Shown here: positions 33,536 through 44,801 of the stretch, piece by piece
How positions within the stretch are numbered: position 1 is the stretch's first letter
Layout: every line of letters starts with the position of its first letter
From: Haematobia irritans
Taxonomy: Eukaryota; Arthropoda; Insecta; Diptera; Muscidae
Reading direction: 5' to 3'
Length of the DNA stretch: 64,000 nt
NCBI RefSeq assembly: GCF_050003625.1
Contig: NC_134398.1
Span: forward strand, 109,438,105-109,502,104
Notes under the pieces: generated by a model
Told to the model about the DNA's origin: nothing
What the model saw: the letters and a program-made list of their open reading frames with translations, nothing else
Databases searched by the model: none
Made by a program: the position numbers and the translations under genes

Positions 33536-34050
33536 TGTTCAAGAACACAGTTGCATTACACTGCTATAGGATATAACATAAATATAATTAAAATTAATTA
33601 CATAGTAAATAGCATTTACGCTGCTATATTATAGAGCATATATGTTTAAATATCATTTGCATTGTAAGCAGCAGAAGTCAACAGCCGACCTATTTAAATA
33701 AAGAATCAAATTTCACCGACAATAATTGGTCAGGTTGTCGACTTCTGCTGCACTAGTTCACTAAACTAATATACTAAGTCAGCATAAATATTATTTAAGT
33801 CACTGACATAGCATAGGCTACATATCCAACATGTTAACTTAGTATTCTGACTAATCATCAGTTATTTAGTATAAATAACTTGAATGAAAATAAACATCAT
33901 GCTAGATCAAATTGGCATTTTGCATCATTATCATCGACATACGGTTCAAGTACCCTATGTCCAACATCTAACAGTTCTTGTTTGTACTTGAACAACTTTA
34001 GGAATTTATACAGTTCTTGTTTGTACTTGAACTACCCTACGAATTATACA
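33536..34050 (+). repeat. BEL 3' LTR
   Basis: 515 bp, same length as the 5' LTR and nearly identical. Preceded by the purine-rich tract at about 33524-33535 and followed by the GTCTA duplication. Confidence 0.92.
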
Positions 34051-34055
34051 GTCTA

Positions 34056-34813
34056 AATAGTAATATTTTGGTCACTGCGTTACAACGCTGTGATCCCAAA
34101 ATAGTCCTACCTATTGGCCGGCTACTGGCGAACTGACTGCTCTTGTTTTTTTTTTTATAAAATATTTCTTTATTTCAAATTCATTTTTTAAAATACGTTA
34201 TAAATGTGTACTTATATACTATTTTCATTTTGAATGTTTACATTCATTCTCTAACAATTTAAAATTTTATCTAGAGATATATGTTATGTTGAATACTAAT
34301 TAATATATGCTTGTTAAGGCCAGCCCATTGCCTTTTTCTAGTATACATATCGGCCATTTCATGCCGTTTCTTCTGTCATTTAAAATGCCTCGCAAAATTA
34401 AAGTAAAAATCGAGATTTCAAGAATCACTTAAACCTAGGTCGTCCATAAAGGAACGATAAAACTAAAACTAAAAACAAAATAAATGAAATCTATTTACAG
34501 TAAAGAAACAAAAGAACAAAAGCTGAATGCTCTTGTGCGAGTACTTGCCTTTTATATCACATACCCGCGATGCCAACTTACTGGTGTTACTTGGGTTGCC
34601 AATGCGTCCTACAACACAGTCGATGCAACTCTACATTCTTAATGCACGATCTCTCCGCCAGGGTGCTTTCCGTTACCCCCATAACACATTCGAAATTAGT
34701 AATGATTTCTACATAAGTAATTTGTGTTCTTTATGATAGTACATAAAGAAACAAGTACTTTGGAAAATATAAACCATGTGGACAAAAACGAGTGGACGAC
34801 TTTTGTCCTCACA
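34056..34813 (-). repeat. Gypsy B 5' LTR, outer part after the BEL insertion
   Basis: Matches 11074-11447 of the 3' LTR apart from the poly-A insertion at 34146-34527 and a short deletion in TTTTATATGTTCACTCACATACC. Ends at TCACA (34813), followed by the GAAT duplication. Confidence 0.87.
34146..34527 (-). mobile_element. Poly-A retroposon (5'-truncated LINE or retrocopy)
   Basis: Flanked by the 8-bp TSD TGCTCTTG (34138-34145, 34528-34535) and absent from the other LTR. On the minus strand it ends in AATAAAG followed after about 15 bases by a run of As, as for a polyadenylated transcript inserted by LINE machinery. It contains no recognisable coding sequence; the source transcript is unknown. 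Confidence 0.75.
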
Positions 34814-34817
34814 GAAT

Positions 34818-36029
34818 ATTATGTTATTATTCTTTTTATTTTCAATTAATAGTTTTGTTTTGTTCCTAATAACTAAATAGTGTATATTGAAATCTACAAT
34901 CTTCAGTTCTAACTTTTTTTATTTACAAGTTTTAATTCAATAAAAAGAGAGAATATTATGCGTTTTAGTTGAAAATACATATATATGTGTTAACATGATT
35001 TGCTAGATTTGTAGTTCGGGGGGAATGGTTAATTTGTGAGCAGGGGAGTGAGTGGTGAGCGGCATTGTGGGGTCATAGTGAAATTGGTGGATGGGGTTTC
35101 TATGACCATGGTAGGGCGGGCGACTGGAGGTAACATCTTCCTTTCTATCGGAATATGTGTGTCGATGTAAGTGGTTGTTGCGTCGTTTCTTGTGATGTTA
35201 CCTATGTAAATTATTGTGTATGCCATAGGGCTAGAGGTTGGGATGAACACACCCCAAGAGAAACCGTCCGAGCTAGTTGGTCTTGTTGACTCCTCCTAGC
35301 GCTTATTATGGCATGTAACACCAGGGAACATAATAGACATCTTTTAATGATTTACATCTTAAGGTGGGTATTAAGTTCGAGTTTAGCCGTTAAAATGGCC
35401 GCCTTTATGTAAGATTGAATAAATAAATTTAATGAAATATCGTAATTACATAACATAATTACAAATAAACCATATTAGTCTTAATGTCTTGTATTGCAAT
35501 GCAATTTGTAAAGATACGTTGCCAATAAAGACACAACAAAATAAAAATAAACACAATTTACATGAAGTAATTTCTTTTGGTATAAATGTTGAATGAAAAG
35601 AGTGCAGAAACAGGCCTATTAACCAAATTGAAAAATCTTCATTTTCTTTTCTTTTTTAGATTCGTAACATCACACCAATTTTTTTCCAACTCTCTCATAC
35701 ATGTATGGACCTAAACTCATGAGCCTATTGGAAAAAAGAGGAAGCATATAGACATCTTGTTAAATCAGATAATCTTTGTTTTTATTAAACAAAATAAGTT
35801 CTAATTATTCTGTTTAGTTTCGAAAACAGTTTTTTTTTACCCTTTAGTTGTTATTTATAGTAATTGTATGTGTAAGTTATGTTAGAAGAAAACACACAAA
35901 TAACAAGAACCAAATTATTTCGTCTATTGCATAATTCACAAAATTCAAAAAAATATTGAATATGTTTTATAAGAAACGGATATTTTCTTTTATTTCAAAT
36001 AAAACTAAATAAGATTTTAGGGGCGCAAT
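34818..36029. other. AT-rich flank with one MITE end
   Basis: No gene recognised. A GC-richer block at 35010-35330 has a 73-codon open frame on the minus strand with no known motif. At 35361 the sequence AAGGTGGGTATTAAGTTCGA matches the terminus of the MITE at 62039-62270, but no opposite end is visible, so only half of that element remains. Confidence 0.45.
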
Positions 36030-36360
36030 ATATAATTTTTTTGATTGAAATTTATTGCCAATTTCAATTAATTATTTAGTCGAATCAATCAAATAGTTGA
36101 TTGATTTTTGTCGCGAAATTAATTAAAATTTTAATTGATTCAATTAAAACATTGATAGAATTTTATGTCAAAAAACAATCACGACTTTAATTCAATCACA
36201 CAATTAATTGATTCCGTGACAAAAGTCAATTAAAATTTTAATTGAAAATCGTTTTGGTTTTCAATTAAAATGGGTGATTGATACTATCATTTTTGTGATA
36301 GAAGACATTTCAATTAAAAAAATGATTGAATCCGCGAATTCCGTGATTGAAAACAAATTT
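36030..36360. repeat. AATTAAAATTTTAATTGA palindromic repeat cluster
   Basis: Repeated occurrences of CAATTAAAATTTTAATTG-like palindromes and GATTGAATTC variants in both orientations over about 330 bp. Looks like a degenerate fold-back or satellite-like block. No coding potential. Confidence 0.5.
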
Positions 36361-36361
36361 G

Positions 36362-37575
36362 TTTGTATGTAGCGATGCATTTCAATTTGAGGATAACACT
36401 TGAGAAATTATTGCTTTTTGTTGAGAATGCGATTTTCTAAACAATTTCTCTACTTGAATATTACCCTAATCCTTTGAACAAATATTTGAAATTTTTTTCA
36501 AACGTTTGTGTTTATTGGGTATTCGATCCCACACAGAACAAATGGACGGTGTTAGAAAAATGGATACGAAGAATTCCTGATTTTGAAGTTGATTTGGACT
36601 TCGAATTGAATGAAGATTCGTGACTTTACAATACAAGCAAACATAACCTTTTATATAAAGAAATTAAAATTCATTTTCCGCCGGATAATGATGTTCCATC
36701 TACATCCAAAGGAAATAAAACTATGGTAAATATAATTTGTTCTACACCGAAAAAAATATTGTAGTTTAGTCAATGCATGGTTTTAAGCTGAAATCAAAAA
36801 CCAACAACAATGCTTAAAGAACAAAACCAACAATAACAAAACAAAACGAATATTTAATTTTTATTTGTTTTAGTGTTCTGAAAATACTGCAAGGGACGAA
36901 GTTCTTTCATTTATAGCCTCAACTACAAATGCGTCTAGATCTAGAAAACAATAGGTACTTCGATGCGGAAGTCGATAAAAAGGATATATTTGTTTGGTGG
37001 AAGAAAAATCAACAGGTATATTGAAAATTCCGTAGGTTAATCCGTTTTTCGAAGTTTTATTAATTTTAATTTTCTTTAATTTAGAATTTCCCGAAATTGG
37101 CAATGTTAGCTCAAAAGGTTTTGAGCATTCCAGCTACTAGCGCTTCATCCGAAGAAGTTAAATCCAAACACTGTAAAGAAAGTGTTATTTATACATGACA
37201 AGCATGATATATTTAAAAATAAAACAAAATAACCAAAAAAACTGTTTGCTTTATTGAAGCCGCCGATAACGTGTAAATCGGCTGTGAGCGGCTTCGATCC
37301 GCCGCTGCGTTTTTTTCGTTATCCACCGCCGCCGACCAAAAGTACTCAGCGAAGACTCTGAATGTGAATGAGCCTAATAAACACAGACGTTTGAAAAATG
37401 CTAAATTCAACAAGTCAACAATTTTTCAAACATTGTTTCAAAGGATTATGGTAATATTAAAGTTGAGAAAATCGCGTTCTCAACAAAAACAGACATTACC
37501 CTCAACAGTACAATTCAACACATTAGCAATAATTTCTCAAGTGTTATCTTCAAATTGAAATTCATCGCTACTCAA
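36362..37575 (+). mobile_element. hAT-type element with long inverted repeats and spliced transposase remnant
   Basis: About 170-200 bp at the left (36362-36530) are mirrored at 37375-37575, e.g. TTTCAATTTGAGGATAACAC against its complement. Between them, on the plus strand, exonic-looking pieces read VDKKDIFVWWKKNQQ and FPKLAMLAQKVLSIPATSAS. The latter is the hAT C-terminal dimerisation motif. A GT-AG intron of about 70 bp (37017-37084) splits them, and a second probable intron ends at 36873. Only the transposase C-terminus is visible and it is decayed. Confidence 0.65.
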
Positions 37576-38020
37576 TAACTTCTCAAACAATTGTCGATGC
37601 GAGTCAAATAAAAAATTAACATTGTTGCAAGTACTTTTCAACAAAAATTTGTATAAATGATATCCCCACTTCTAATTGAAGTCAAAGCCAAAATTCTATG
37701 AATTTTGTATAATTTATTAATTTCGTCAAAAAGTAGGCAACACTGATATTACACAGACGTTTATTTTTGTGCGAATTTTCATTACAAGTATAGTTGTATT
37801 TAATACATATCAAATAACATCTCAGGCATCCTATTTGCATACAACAGCATCTATGATGCCTGGTCCTTTACCCAAGATATTTTCCTTTATAATGTAAACA
37901 TTGCCACACTTGTTGACAAACTGAATGCAACAATTCCCATTTTCTCATTTAAAGTAAAAAATATAAACAAAAATAAGAGTAAAATCTATTTTTCTGACAC
38001 AGCAGTTCACATATTCATGA

Positions 38021-38398
38021 TGTAGATTTTACCAAAGATAATAAAACAGGAAGATGGGAGATTGGCTTGCGTCATACCAAATGTTGAATTTACCAGATTA
38101 GTTTAATACATGTTTGTAATCTTTTAGTTGTTTTTCGTTTTTATTTTTTAAATGAAAAATGTAATCTTCTTAATGAAACAATGTTAAATTTTAGGCAACA
38201 ACAAAAAAAAAAATACATTTTCCCCTTTATGGAAATTTATTTCGTACTCTTAATTTCTTTTTATTTGCATTTTAATGCTATGTCAATACTTGTCGTATAC
38301 GCGTTTGGTTCGAGTATTAAACTAATGTGGTAAATGGTTTGATGTGCTCAGTAGCCAATCTCCCATCTTCCTCTTTTATTATCTTTGGATTTTACATC
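38021..38398. mobile_element. 378-bp MITE with about 45-bp inverted repeats
   Basis: TGTAGATTTTACCAAAGATA and the following AATAAAACAGGAAGATGGGA at 38021-38068 are mirrored at 38350-38398. No coding sequence. It abuts a short run of GGTTA pentamers (38401-38421). The TSD was not determined. Confidence 0.65.
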
Positions 38399-38400
38399 CA

Positions 38401-39160
38401 TAGGTTAGGTTAGGTTAGGTTATTGATAGTTAGCCAACCATACGGGTACAATATCAATACCGAACGGTACAGGCGGTACACAAAGCATGAAAGTACCATA
38501 CGGTACTATGAAAATACCAAAATGGTATTAAAAATAATACCTAAGCGGTATTAATATTTATACCATTAAGTTATTGATGTATAAACAGTGTGGTATTACC
38601 AAATAATACCAAAACGCTATTGGGTTTAATACAATATTGTTATAATACATATTAGTTTAATAAAACACACGTAACAATGACTTTTCCTTTAATACATTTA
38701 TAAAATACATAGTACATACACTTCACCACTTTTTTCATGCAAAATTATTCTTTGAATTTTATGTCCCATCACAGGCTTTGTATGCCTCAAGCTGTCTGTT
38801 GGGATATTTGGAAAGCTTTTGTATGTCTCTTACGTATCTAATGAGAGAATGGTTCCGAATTAGTAAGCATTAATAATACTAAAAAATTTTATACTTACGA
38901 ATACTTCGCTATATCCACAAACATTTAGTTTTTTCAGTCATCATGTTTTCCAAGAAATATTGCAATTAACACGTCTATTTACTTTATGTGAACAAACTAA
39001 ACTACTAAGGCGACAACTTAGTTTTTAGCAACGGCGACATATCATATGCTACGGGTATGTGATAGTTAATACCATAATAATACCGTATGTAAATGATTTG
39101 ATAGAAAGTGGTATCAAAATTAGAAGGTAATGTGAACCAATCCATTAATACCAAACGGTA
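38401..39160. other. Pentamer run and imperfect GGTAC/ATACC-rich repeat block
   Basis: 38401-38421 is four GGTTA units. From 38440 to 38620 and again from 39050 to 39180 the sequence is dense in GGTATTA/TAATACC and ACGGTAC motifs on both strands, suggesting the ends of an unidentified inverted-repeat element of about 750 bp. No gene recognised in between. Confidence 0.35.
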
Positions 39161-39164
39161 ATGG

Positions 39165-39990
39165 CCACGTACCGCCATTTTTCTACCAGTGTACGTGAGA
39201 AGAAAATACATACTCACTCATTCACGCCAAAGGAATTTAAACAAACATGTGTAGTTCTAAGGGGACTATTCGCCAATACTGCGATATATGACATTAAAGC
39301 CGTACTAAATAAAGAGGTTCCAAACACAATTGCAGATGTTACAAAAATTAGGACACCTAGTTCCATAAAAAAATCGACACTGGCCTATTCCTGGTAACTC
39401 TGCTCCCAGAAAAGGACATTTCTCATGTTTCCAACATCAGAGGCCTTCTACATCAAATTATTGAATGGGAAGTCCCCAAGAAAGATACTGATATTCAATG
39501 CCGTAGATGCCAAAGGTGGGGTCACATCTCGAAGAATTGCAATTCCCCTTACAGATGTGTCTAATGTAATTTCGACCATGAACCAAGTGAGTGTCTCCGT
39601 ACCAGAGAGGATCAGACGGAACCTTTCTGTAATAACTGTGGTGAAGCTGGTTACCCAGCGAATTGGAGAGGTTGTCCTACATACAAGAAGTATGTGGCCA
39701 TACGAAAGCAAAGAATAAACAAAGCCATAGAACAACGTAAACCGTGCCATAACTTCGTCCCTACTATCTCCTGGACGAATTTTTTGTAATCTTTTTCAAC
39801 AACAATCTACTGAAATGCCCCCTATCCGACATGCACCAAACAGCGTCATAGATTAATTTATGAATCTAGCAAGTTACGTTATGGAACTTGAAGAACTTAC
39901 GCTGGAACAGGAAATAAACATATTCTTATCAAATTACAAAAGTATGTCAAGTCTGACGCAAGATCTGGGTTCAAGCGTCTATTTATAAAA
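39165..39990 (+). pseudogene. Jockey-type LINE ORF1 (Gag-like), broken
   Basis: Frames at 39161-39397, 39425-39718 and on to about 39985 give FKQTCVVLRGLFANTAIYDI followed by a PRE_C2HC-type region. After shifts come zinc-knuckle sequences (CRRCQRWGHISKNC and CNNCGEAG in the corrected register). This order is typical of ORF1 in Jockey-clade LINEs. It is separated from its ORF2 by the TIR element at 39997-40984. Several frameshifts make it inactive. Confidence 0.75.
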
Positions 39991-40071
39991 GTGAACATCC
40001 CAGCAAAAAAATTGGAAGTTGTTCCACAAACATTTCTTTTAAAGCCCATCCCAGAGTTTTTTCAATTTCCG

Positions 40072-40260
40072 ATGCAGTCCTTTTGGACAAGTCTACAAAC
40101 ATTTCTTCTAAAGCGCATCGTGGGATCCCCCAATAATTTTTTTCCACTTCCTATGCAGTCCTTTTGGACAAGTGCACAAACATTTCTTCTAAAGCGCATC
40201 TTGGGATCCCCCAACGATTTTTTTCTACTTCCGATGCAGTCCTTGTGGACAAGTATTAGA
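40072..40260. repeat. Three-copy tandem repeat of about 85 bp
   Basis: Units begin with GCAGTCC(T)TTTGGACAAG and contain ACAAACATTTCTTCTAAAGC and GGGATCCCCCAA. The GGGATCCC core is palindromic. Confidence 0.8.
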
Positions 40261-40656
40261 AAGAACGCAATCAGGCTATTTGAAGTGCAAATTTTGTACA
40301 ATTAAATTTTACAAAAAAATAGAAAACTAATAAAAAAAAAAAACTAAAAGAATAGAAATTAATAAAAAAGTAAAAGAAAGTAATAAATAATTGATTTATA
40401 ATGGAAAAAATATATTTATACGAAAATATATGACGAAAATAAAAACGATGCATGACATAAAAAAAAAATAATTTTTTAGAAAAATATTTTATAAAAAAAA
40501 TTGCCGCTGGTGAGATTTGAACCTGCGTTTCTTATTTTTTTCGTTCATACTAATAAAGAACACCTCGAGAAGCAATTAGAATGTTATTCCTTGGTGTCGT
40601 ATTACGATAATATCACAAACATTTGAATTGACCTTTCGACGCTTTATGTTCAATGG

Positions 40657-40730
40657 CGTTTGTGGCTGAGTGTGCTAAGGAGTTCTGTTATGGTGCCAGC
40701 AAACCCAGGTTCAACCCCTGGTCGGAGCGA
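40657..40730 (+). other. tRNA-like segment (SINE head or tRNA pseudogene)
   Basis: TGGCTGAGTGTGCTAAGGAG resembles an A box of leucine or serine tRNAs, and GGTTCAACCCC is a good B box at the right distance. The acceptor ends do not pair convincingly, so a functional tRNA is unlikely. A similar B-box segment (GGTTCAAATC) lies opposite at 40504-40530 on the minus strand. Confidence 0.55.
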
Positions 40731-40984
40731 AAAAGTTTTTCAAATTGTAAAAATTATATAAAGGAAAATAATTGTGTAATAAAACATATGGATGAAAAAA
40801 AGTGAAATTGGTTGAAAAAAACCAACCAACTTCTAAAGCAATGCAAAGGATTCAAAAAGGGAGTACTTCCGTCCTATGACAAGCTCATGTAAAATTCATT
40901 GGAGATGATCCAAGTTTGCACTACTTCCGGATCACAGATTGTGAATCCAAACTACTTTTTTGGAAGCTCTTTTTTTGCTGGGAT

Positions 40985-42193
40985 ATTAATAATGATCCAT
41001 AGATCCATTAAATTAATCACATTCAACGTAAGGTCTCTTAATGACACTAGTCGACAGTTAGACTTGGCAAGCTTGTTGTTTCATAACAAGATAGACATCG
41101 GATTCATCCAGGAGTGTCACCTGCGAAGAAATAGAAAAGTTAGAATCAATGGATACAATATAATAACCGACAATTCACCTGTTGGTACAGCTGTGGTTAT
41201 CAAAGATTGCATTAACTTCAGTAGAGTATATCTCAACAATACTGGAATGAATACTTGTCTTGTTCAAATTGATTTCATAACATCTGGCATACGCAAGCGA
41301 TACCTCGTTGGCTCTGTTTATATCCCATGTAACCATCCATCACAAACATTAGAATCTGATCTTAAAAAACTGTTACAATTTTGCAAAACTTTTGATGCCT
41401 TCGTCCTAGGAGGTGACTTAAACTCAAAAAATACATCTTGGGGTGACTCTAACGAGAACTGAAACGGCAGGACACTTCATTCTTGGCATGGTCATAATGT
41501 GATCGATATTATACGTATTTGTGATACATCTCCATCTTATCCAAATGGCAGTTCATTTCTCGATCATTTCCTTGTCAGCACATAGCTCACAGACACCGTA
41601 AACCAAAACTACAAAATTCAAACTGTCCCAACATTTTCTGATCACACTGGATTTGCAGTTTCATCAGGCCGGACCGCTTATGAGATCTCCTAGAACTGTT
41701 ACTTCATACGCTGCCACAAATTGGGAAAATTTTCGTCACGATATTGATGACGCCATCTGCAGGCTAATTCCTATAACAAATAACAATCTTCAAAATCATG
41801 AAATTGATGAACTAATATCTGACTTCAACTTATCTTTCAGGGCAATCCATAATACCCAATCACAGCAAACTGAAATTAAGGATGGAAACATTCCCCTCTC
41901 CGAAAGAACAAAAAAACTCTTTAGATTGAAGTACTCCTGGCAGAAAGATCTTAACAAAATGTTTCACCGTGCTGGAAGCAGGCCATCCAGTGAGTATAAA
42001 ATCTTGTCCAAACAAATTCAACTACTGAAAATAACAATAAAAGAGTCAGAAGCTATTGAACAAGCTAATAAATTCTAAAATACATTGGGAAAAATAAACC
42101 CTGGTCCTTCCGCCTTCAAACAAATTTACCAAGTAATTGGGAAAAATAAATACCCCTTCTGCAATAAAATAACGCACAATGATAGCACCATTA
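40985..42193 (+). pseudogene. Jockey-type LINE ORF2, endonuclease and start of linker
   Basis: The frame to 41462 carries an EEP endonuclease: KLITFNVRSLND, IGFIQECHL and VLGGDLNSKNTSWGD. After a TGA (41459-41461) it continues in other frames through the region to about 42078, with residues typical of the EN-RT linker (RTKKLFRLKYSWQKDL). The element is then interrupted by LINE B at 42193. It resumes at 56818. Confidence 0.8.
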
Positions 42194-42439
42194 GAATAGG
42201 TTAGGTTAAAGTGGCAGCCCGATTAAGATTCAGGCTCACTTAGACTATTCAGTCCATTGTGATACCACATTAACTAAAAGTACCTATTACATATGGGCAC
42301 TTCTAGTTTTAACCGCTGAACCTTCTCGATTATTTTTCTTCGCTGAACCAACCAGATTGTTCCAAAAACATTAGCAGACTGCTTAAGTTAACGTTTTCCA
42401 GATCCGCCAGTAATCTGAAGCTATATGCTCCTAAAAGTT

Positions 42440-42654
42440 TTTTATAATATTAACGCAGAAATTATTTTTATTTAAAAATTTATTTGACAATTAAATATGC
42501 GTATGTACTCGAAGGAAGAATTTTTAAGACAAAGAAAAAAAACAAAATACAATTTTTGGTATACATTTAAGAATTCAAAGCATATGTGATTGAAGTAAAA
42601 AATAAAAACAATATAATATCAAAAAGTTACAAAGTGTAAATGAGTGTTTTAACA
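42440..42654 (-). repeat. copia-type 3' LTR
   Basis: 215 bp, starts (minus strand) TGTTAAAACAC and ends TTATAAAA instead of the usual CA. Matches 46559-46775 except for two As. Confidence 0.9.
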
Positions 42655-42665
42655 CCCCCTCTCAA

Positions 42666-44801
42666 TCACATCTTCTCTAATTGAAGTTCACTACGAAATT
42701 GAGTAAACTTCGAGGCATCGAGAGCCTTAGTAAAAATATCAGCTAATTGAAGTTCCGTTGATATTTGTTCAATTTTAATAAGTCCCTTTGATACGTAGTC
42801 ACGAATGAAGTGGAATTTGACATCGATGTGTTTTGACCTTTTGCTTTCAGAATTTCGAGCAATACCAATACATCCACGATTATCTTCGTAGATTACGGTT
42901 GGTTTCATTTCAGTTAGAACTTTAAGATCTATTAGAACTCCCCTTATCCAAATTGCCTCCGAAACAGCATAACTAAGGGCTACGTACTCAGCCTCACTTG
43001 ATGATGTTGCCACGATAGTTTGTTTCTTGCTGCACCAAGATACGGGGCAACCGAAGACCTTAAAAATAAAACCGCTTACTGATTTCCGGTCGGTATTATC
43101 AGATGCCCAATCGGTATTATCAGATGCCCAATCATTTAAATTATCTTTAAACATTAATTCGTAGTCTTTTGTCCCTTTTATGTAGCGAACTACTCTTTTT
43201 AGCGCTGTCCAATGTACGTCGCCGGGCTTGTTTTGAAATCTAGCTAAGTATCCAATTTGGTAACAAATATCCGGTCGAACACTTAACATCAGGTACATCA
43301 AACTTCTTAAAAGTTCTCTATATGGTTTTTCTGTAACATCAATTGTATCTTGAGGAAGACATAAACCTTTTTCCATTGGTGTTTTGGTTGTGTTACATTC
43401 TTTCATAGAAAATTTTTCTAAAATTCTATCAATGTGTGTTTTTTGGCTTAATTTCATGGTTCCATTCAAACGGTCATATTCAATTTTTATTCCCAAGTAA
43501 TATTTTAATGGACCACAATCCGACATTTTAAAAACAGTACCAAGATTTCTTTTTAAATCTTCTATCATACTCAAATTATTTCCAGCAATTAAAACGTCGT
43601 CGACATAAATAAGTAAATATAAAATTGAGTCTTTCCCGAATTTTGTATAAAGACAAGAGTCATACATAGACCTTTTGAATCCAAGATTCAATAAGAAGTC
43701 ATTGAATTTCTGGTTCCAACATCTTGGGCTTTCTTTCAGACCGTAGAGTGACTTTCGTAGTTTACAGACATGGTCACGAGGAGCAATAAGTCCTTCTGGA
43801 ATTTCCATAAAAATAGATTCGTTTAAGTCTCCGTAAAGAAATGCAGCTTTGACATCAAGTTGGTGGAGATATAATCGCTTTTTCGTACTCGTTGCTAGTA
43901 CAATTCGTATGGTACTTAGCTTCGCAACTGGAGAATATGTCTCCTCATAGTCTATACCGTAGTTCTGTAGGAAACCTTTGGCTACTAATCGAGCTTTGTA
44001 ACGATCAACGTTTCCATTTTCATCTTCTTTTACTTTGAACACCCATTTTGATTTCAATATTTTCTGATCACTTGTCCGAGGAACTAATTCCCATACTGAG
44101 TTTTCTTTCATTGCATCCAGTTCGTCCTTAACAGCTTTCAACCATTTATCTTTCTCAGGATGTACTTCTAAATCAGAATATGTTCTTGGTTCAAGGGCAT
44201 TTGAAGAAGTGGCTAAATGTGCATCACCTTTCGTCAACTCCAAGGTTTTATTCTTTAATCTTTCACTTCGCCTTGGTTGAAATTTCTGAATTACTTCCGG
44301 AGATTCATAATTTGATTCATCACCACTCGTAGCATTATCAACTAATGTATCCGACAATTGTCCATCTGGGGTTAAATGGGATGATTGCAATTCTCTTTCT
44401 TCGGAAACGACACAATCTTCTGTTTCCCCCTCTTGCTCGTTTCTCTCATAAATTATGGACATATTCGGAATTTCGTGATTTTCATCATTTTCGGAACGGA
44501 ACGGAAATTGTTTTTCATCAAAGCGAACATCTCGTGCAATTTCAACTTTTCTTCCTTTCTGATTCCACATCCTGTAGCCATTACAAGCGTAACCAATCAT
44601 AACCATTTCTTTAGATTTGGCATCCAATTTCTTTCTATTTTGTTTAGAAATCCACGTAAAGCCCTTGCAACCAAATATACGAATCTTTGACAAGTCGGGC
44701 TTTCTATTGTACCAAATTTCAGCAGGCGTTTTCTTCTCCAAGAGAGATGAACACGGGCTTCGATTAATTAAATATGAGCAGTTAATGCTGCCTCGCCCCA
44801 T
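42666..44801 (-). pseudogene. copia-type RT and RNase H (C-terminal Pol)
   Basis: The 711-codon frame begins in the integrase C-terminal region (YLINRSPCSSLLEKKTP) and carries a copia RT with WVFKVKEDENGNVDRYKARL, LHQLDVKAAFLYGDL, SLYGLKESPRCW and the catalytic LIYVDDVLIAG. RNase H follows with DRKSVSGFIFK, SSSEAEYVALSYA and YEDNRGCIGIARN. A 21-bp in-frame tandem duplication (about 43090-43131) repeats the codons WASDNTD at the RNase H border. The frame is separated from integrase by a frameshift at about 44775-44790. Confidence 0.9.

Larger units (their letters stand above)
27505..34050 (+). mobile_element. BEL/Pao LTR retroelement with envelope gene, RT-core deleted
   Basis: Two 515-bp LTRs (27505-28019, 33536-34050) differ by about one base. 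The element is flanked by the 5-bp TSD GTCTA (27500-27504, 34051-34055), and the uninterrupted target is visible at 11073. The primer site TTGGTGACCCCGAC follows the 5' LTR, and a purine tract (GTGGGGGAGAA) precedes the 3' LTR. Integrase and RNase H are of BEL/Pao type. A large internal deletion removes the end of gag, the protease and the catalytic RT. Pol continues in frame into an Env-like domain. The near-identical LTRs indicate a recent insertion. Confidence 0.92.
10432..34813 (-). mobile_element. Gypsy B: composite Ty3/gypsy element with nested insertions and a tandem duplication
   Basis: The outer borders are defined by a 4-bp TSD, GAAT, at 10428-10431 and 34814-34817. The 3' LTR (10432-11447) is at the left and the interrupted 5' LTR (26310-34813) at the right. 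The polypurine tract and a tRNA-Lys-type primer site are in the expected places. Removing the nested elements and one duplication unit leaves about 6.3 kb, normal for gypsy. Genes run integrase, RT, protease, gag from left to right, so the element is on the minus strand. All frames are damaged. Confidence 0.88.
39997..40984. mobile_element. TIR element with internal tandem repeat and tRNA-like segments
   Basis: The ends ATCCCAGCAAAAAAA and its complement TTTTTTTGCTGGGAT bracket 988 bp between Jockey ORF1 and ORF2. Near the left end three copies of an 84-86-bp unit (GCAGTCCTTTTGGACAAGT) lie at 40072-40260. Further in, two tRNA-related pieces occur: plus-strand 40657-40730 and minus-strand 40504-40530. 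No transposase. The TSD could not be fixed (possibly only AT). Confidence 0.6.

Noticed and set aside
38401..38421. Interstitial telomere repeat (TTAGG)n
   Set aside because: Only four units; flies lack TTAGG telomeres; the same pentamer occurs as LINE and SINE tails in this window.
40657..40730. A genuine leucine or serine tRNA gene
   Set aside because: A and B boxes are recognisable but acceptor stem pairing and a proper anticodon arm are not; better explained as SINE-like.
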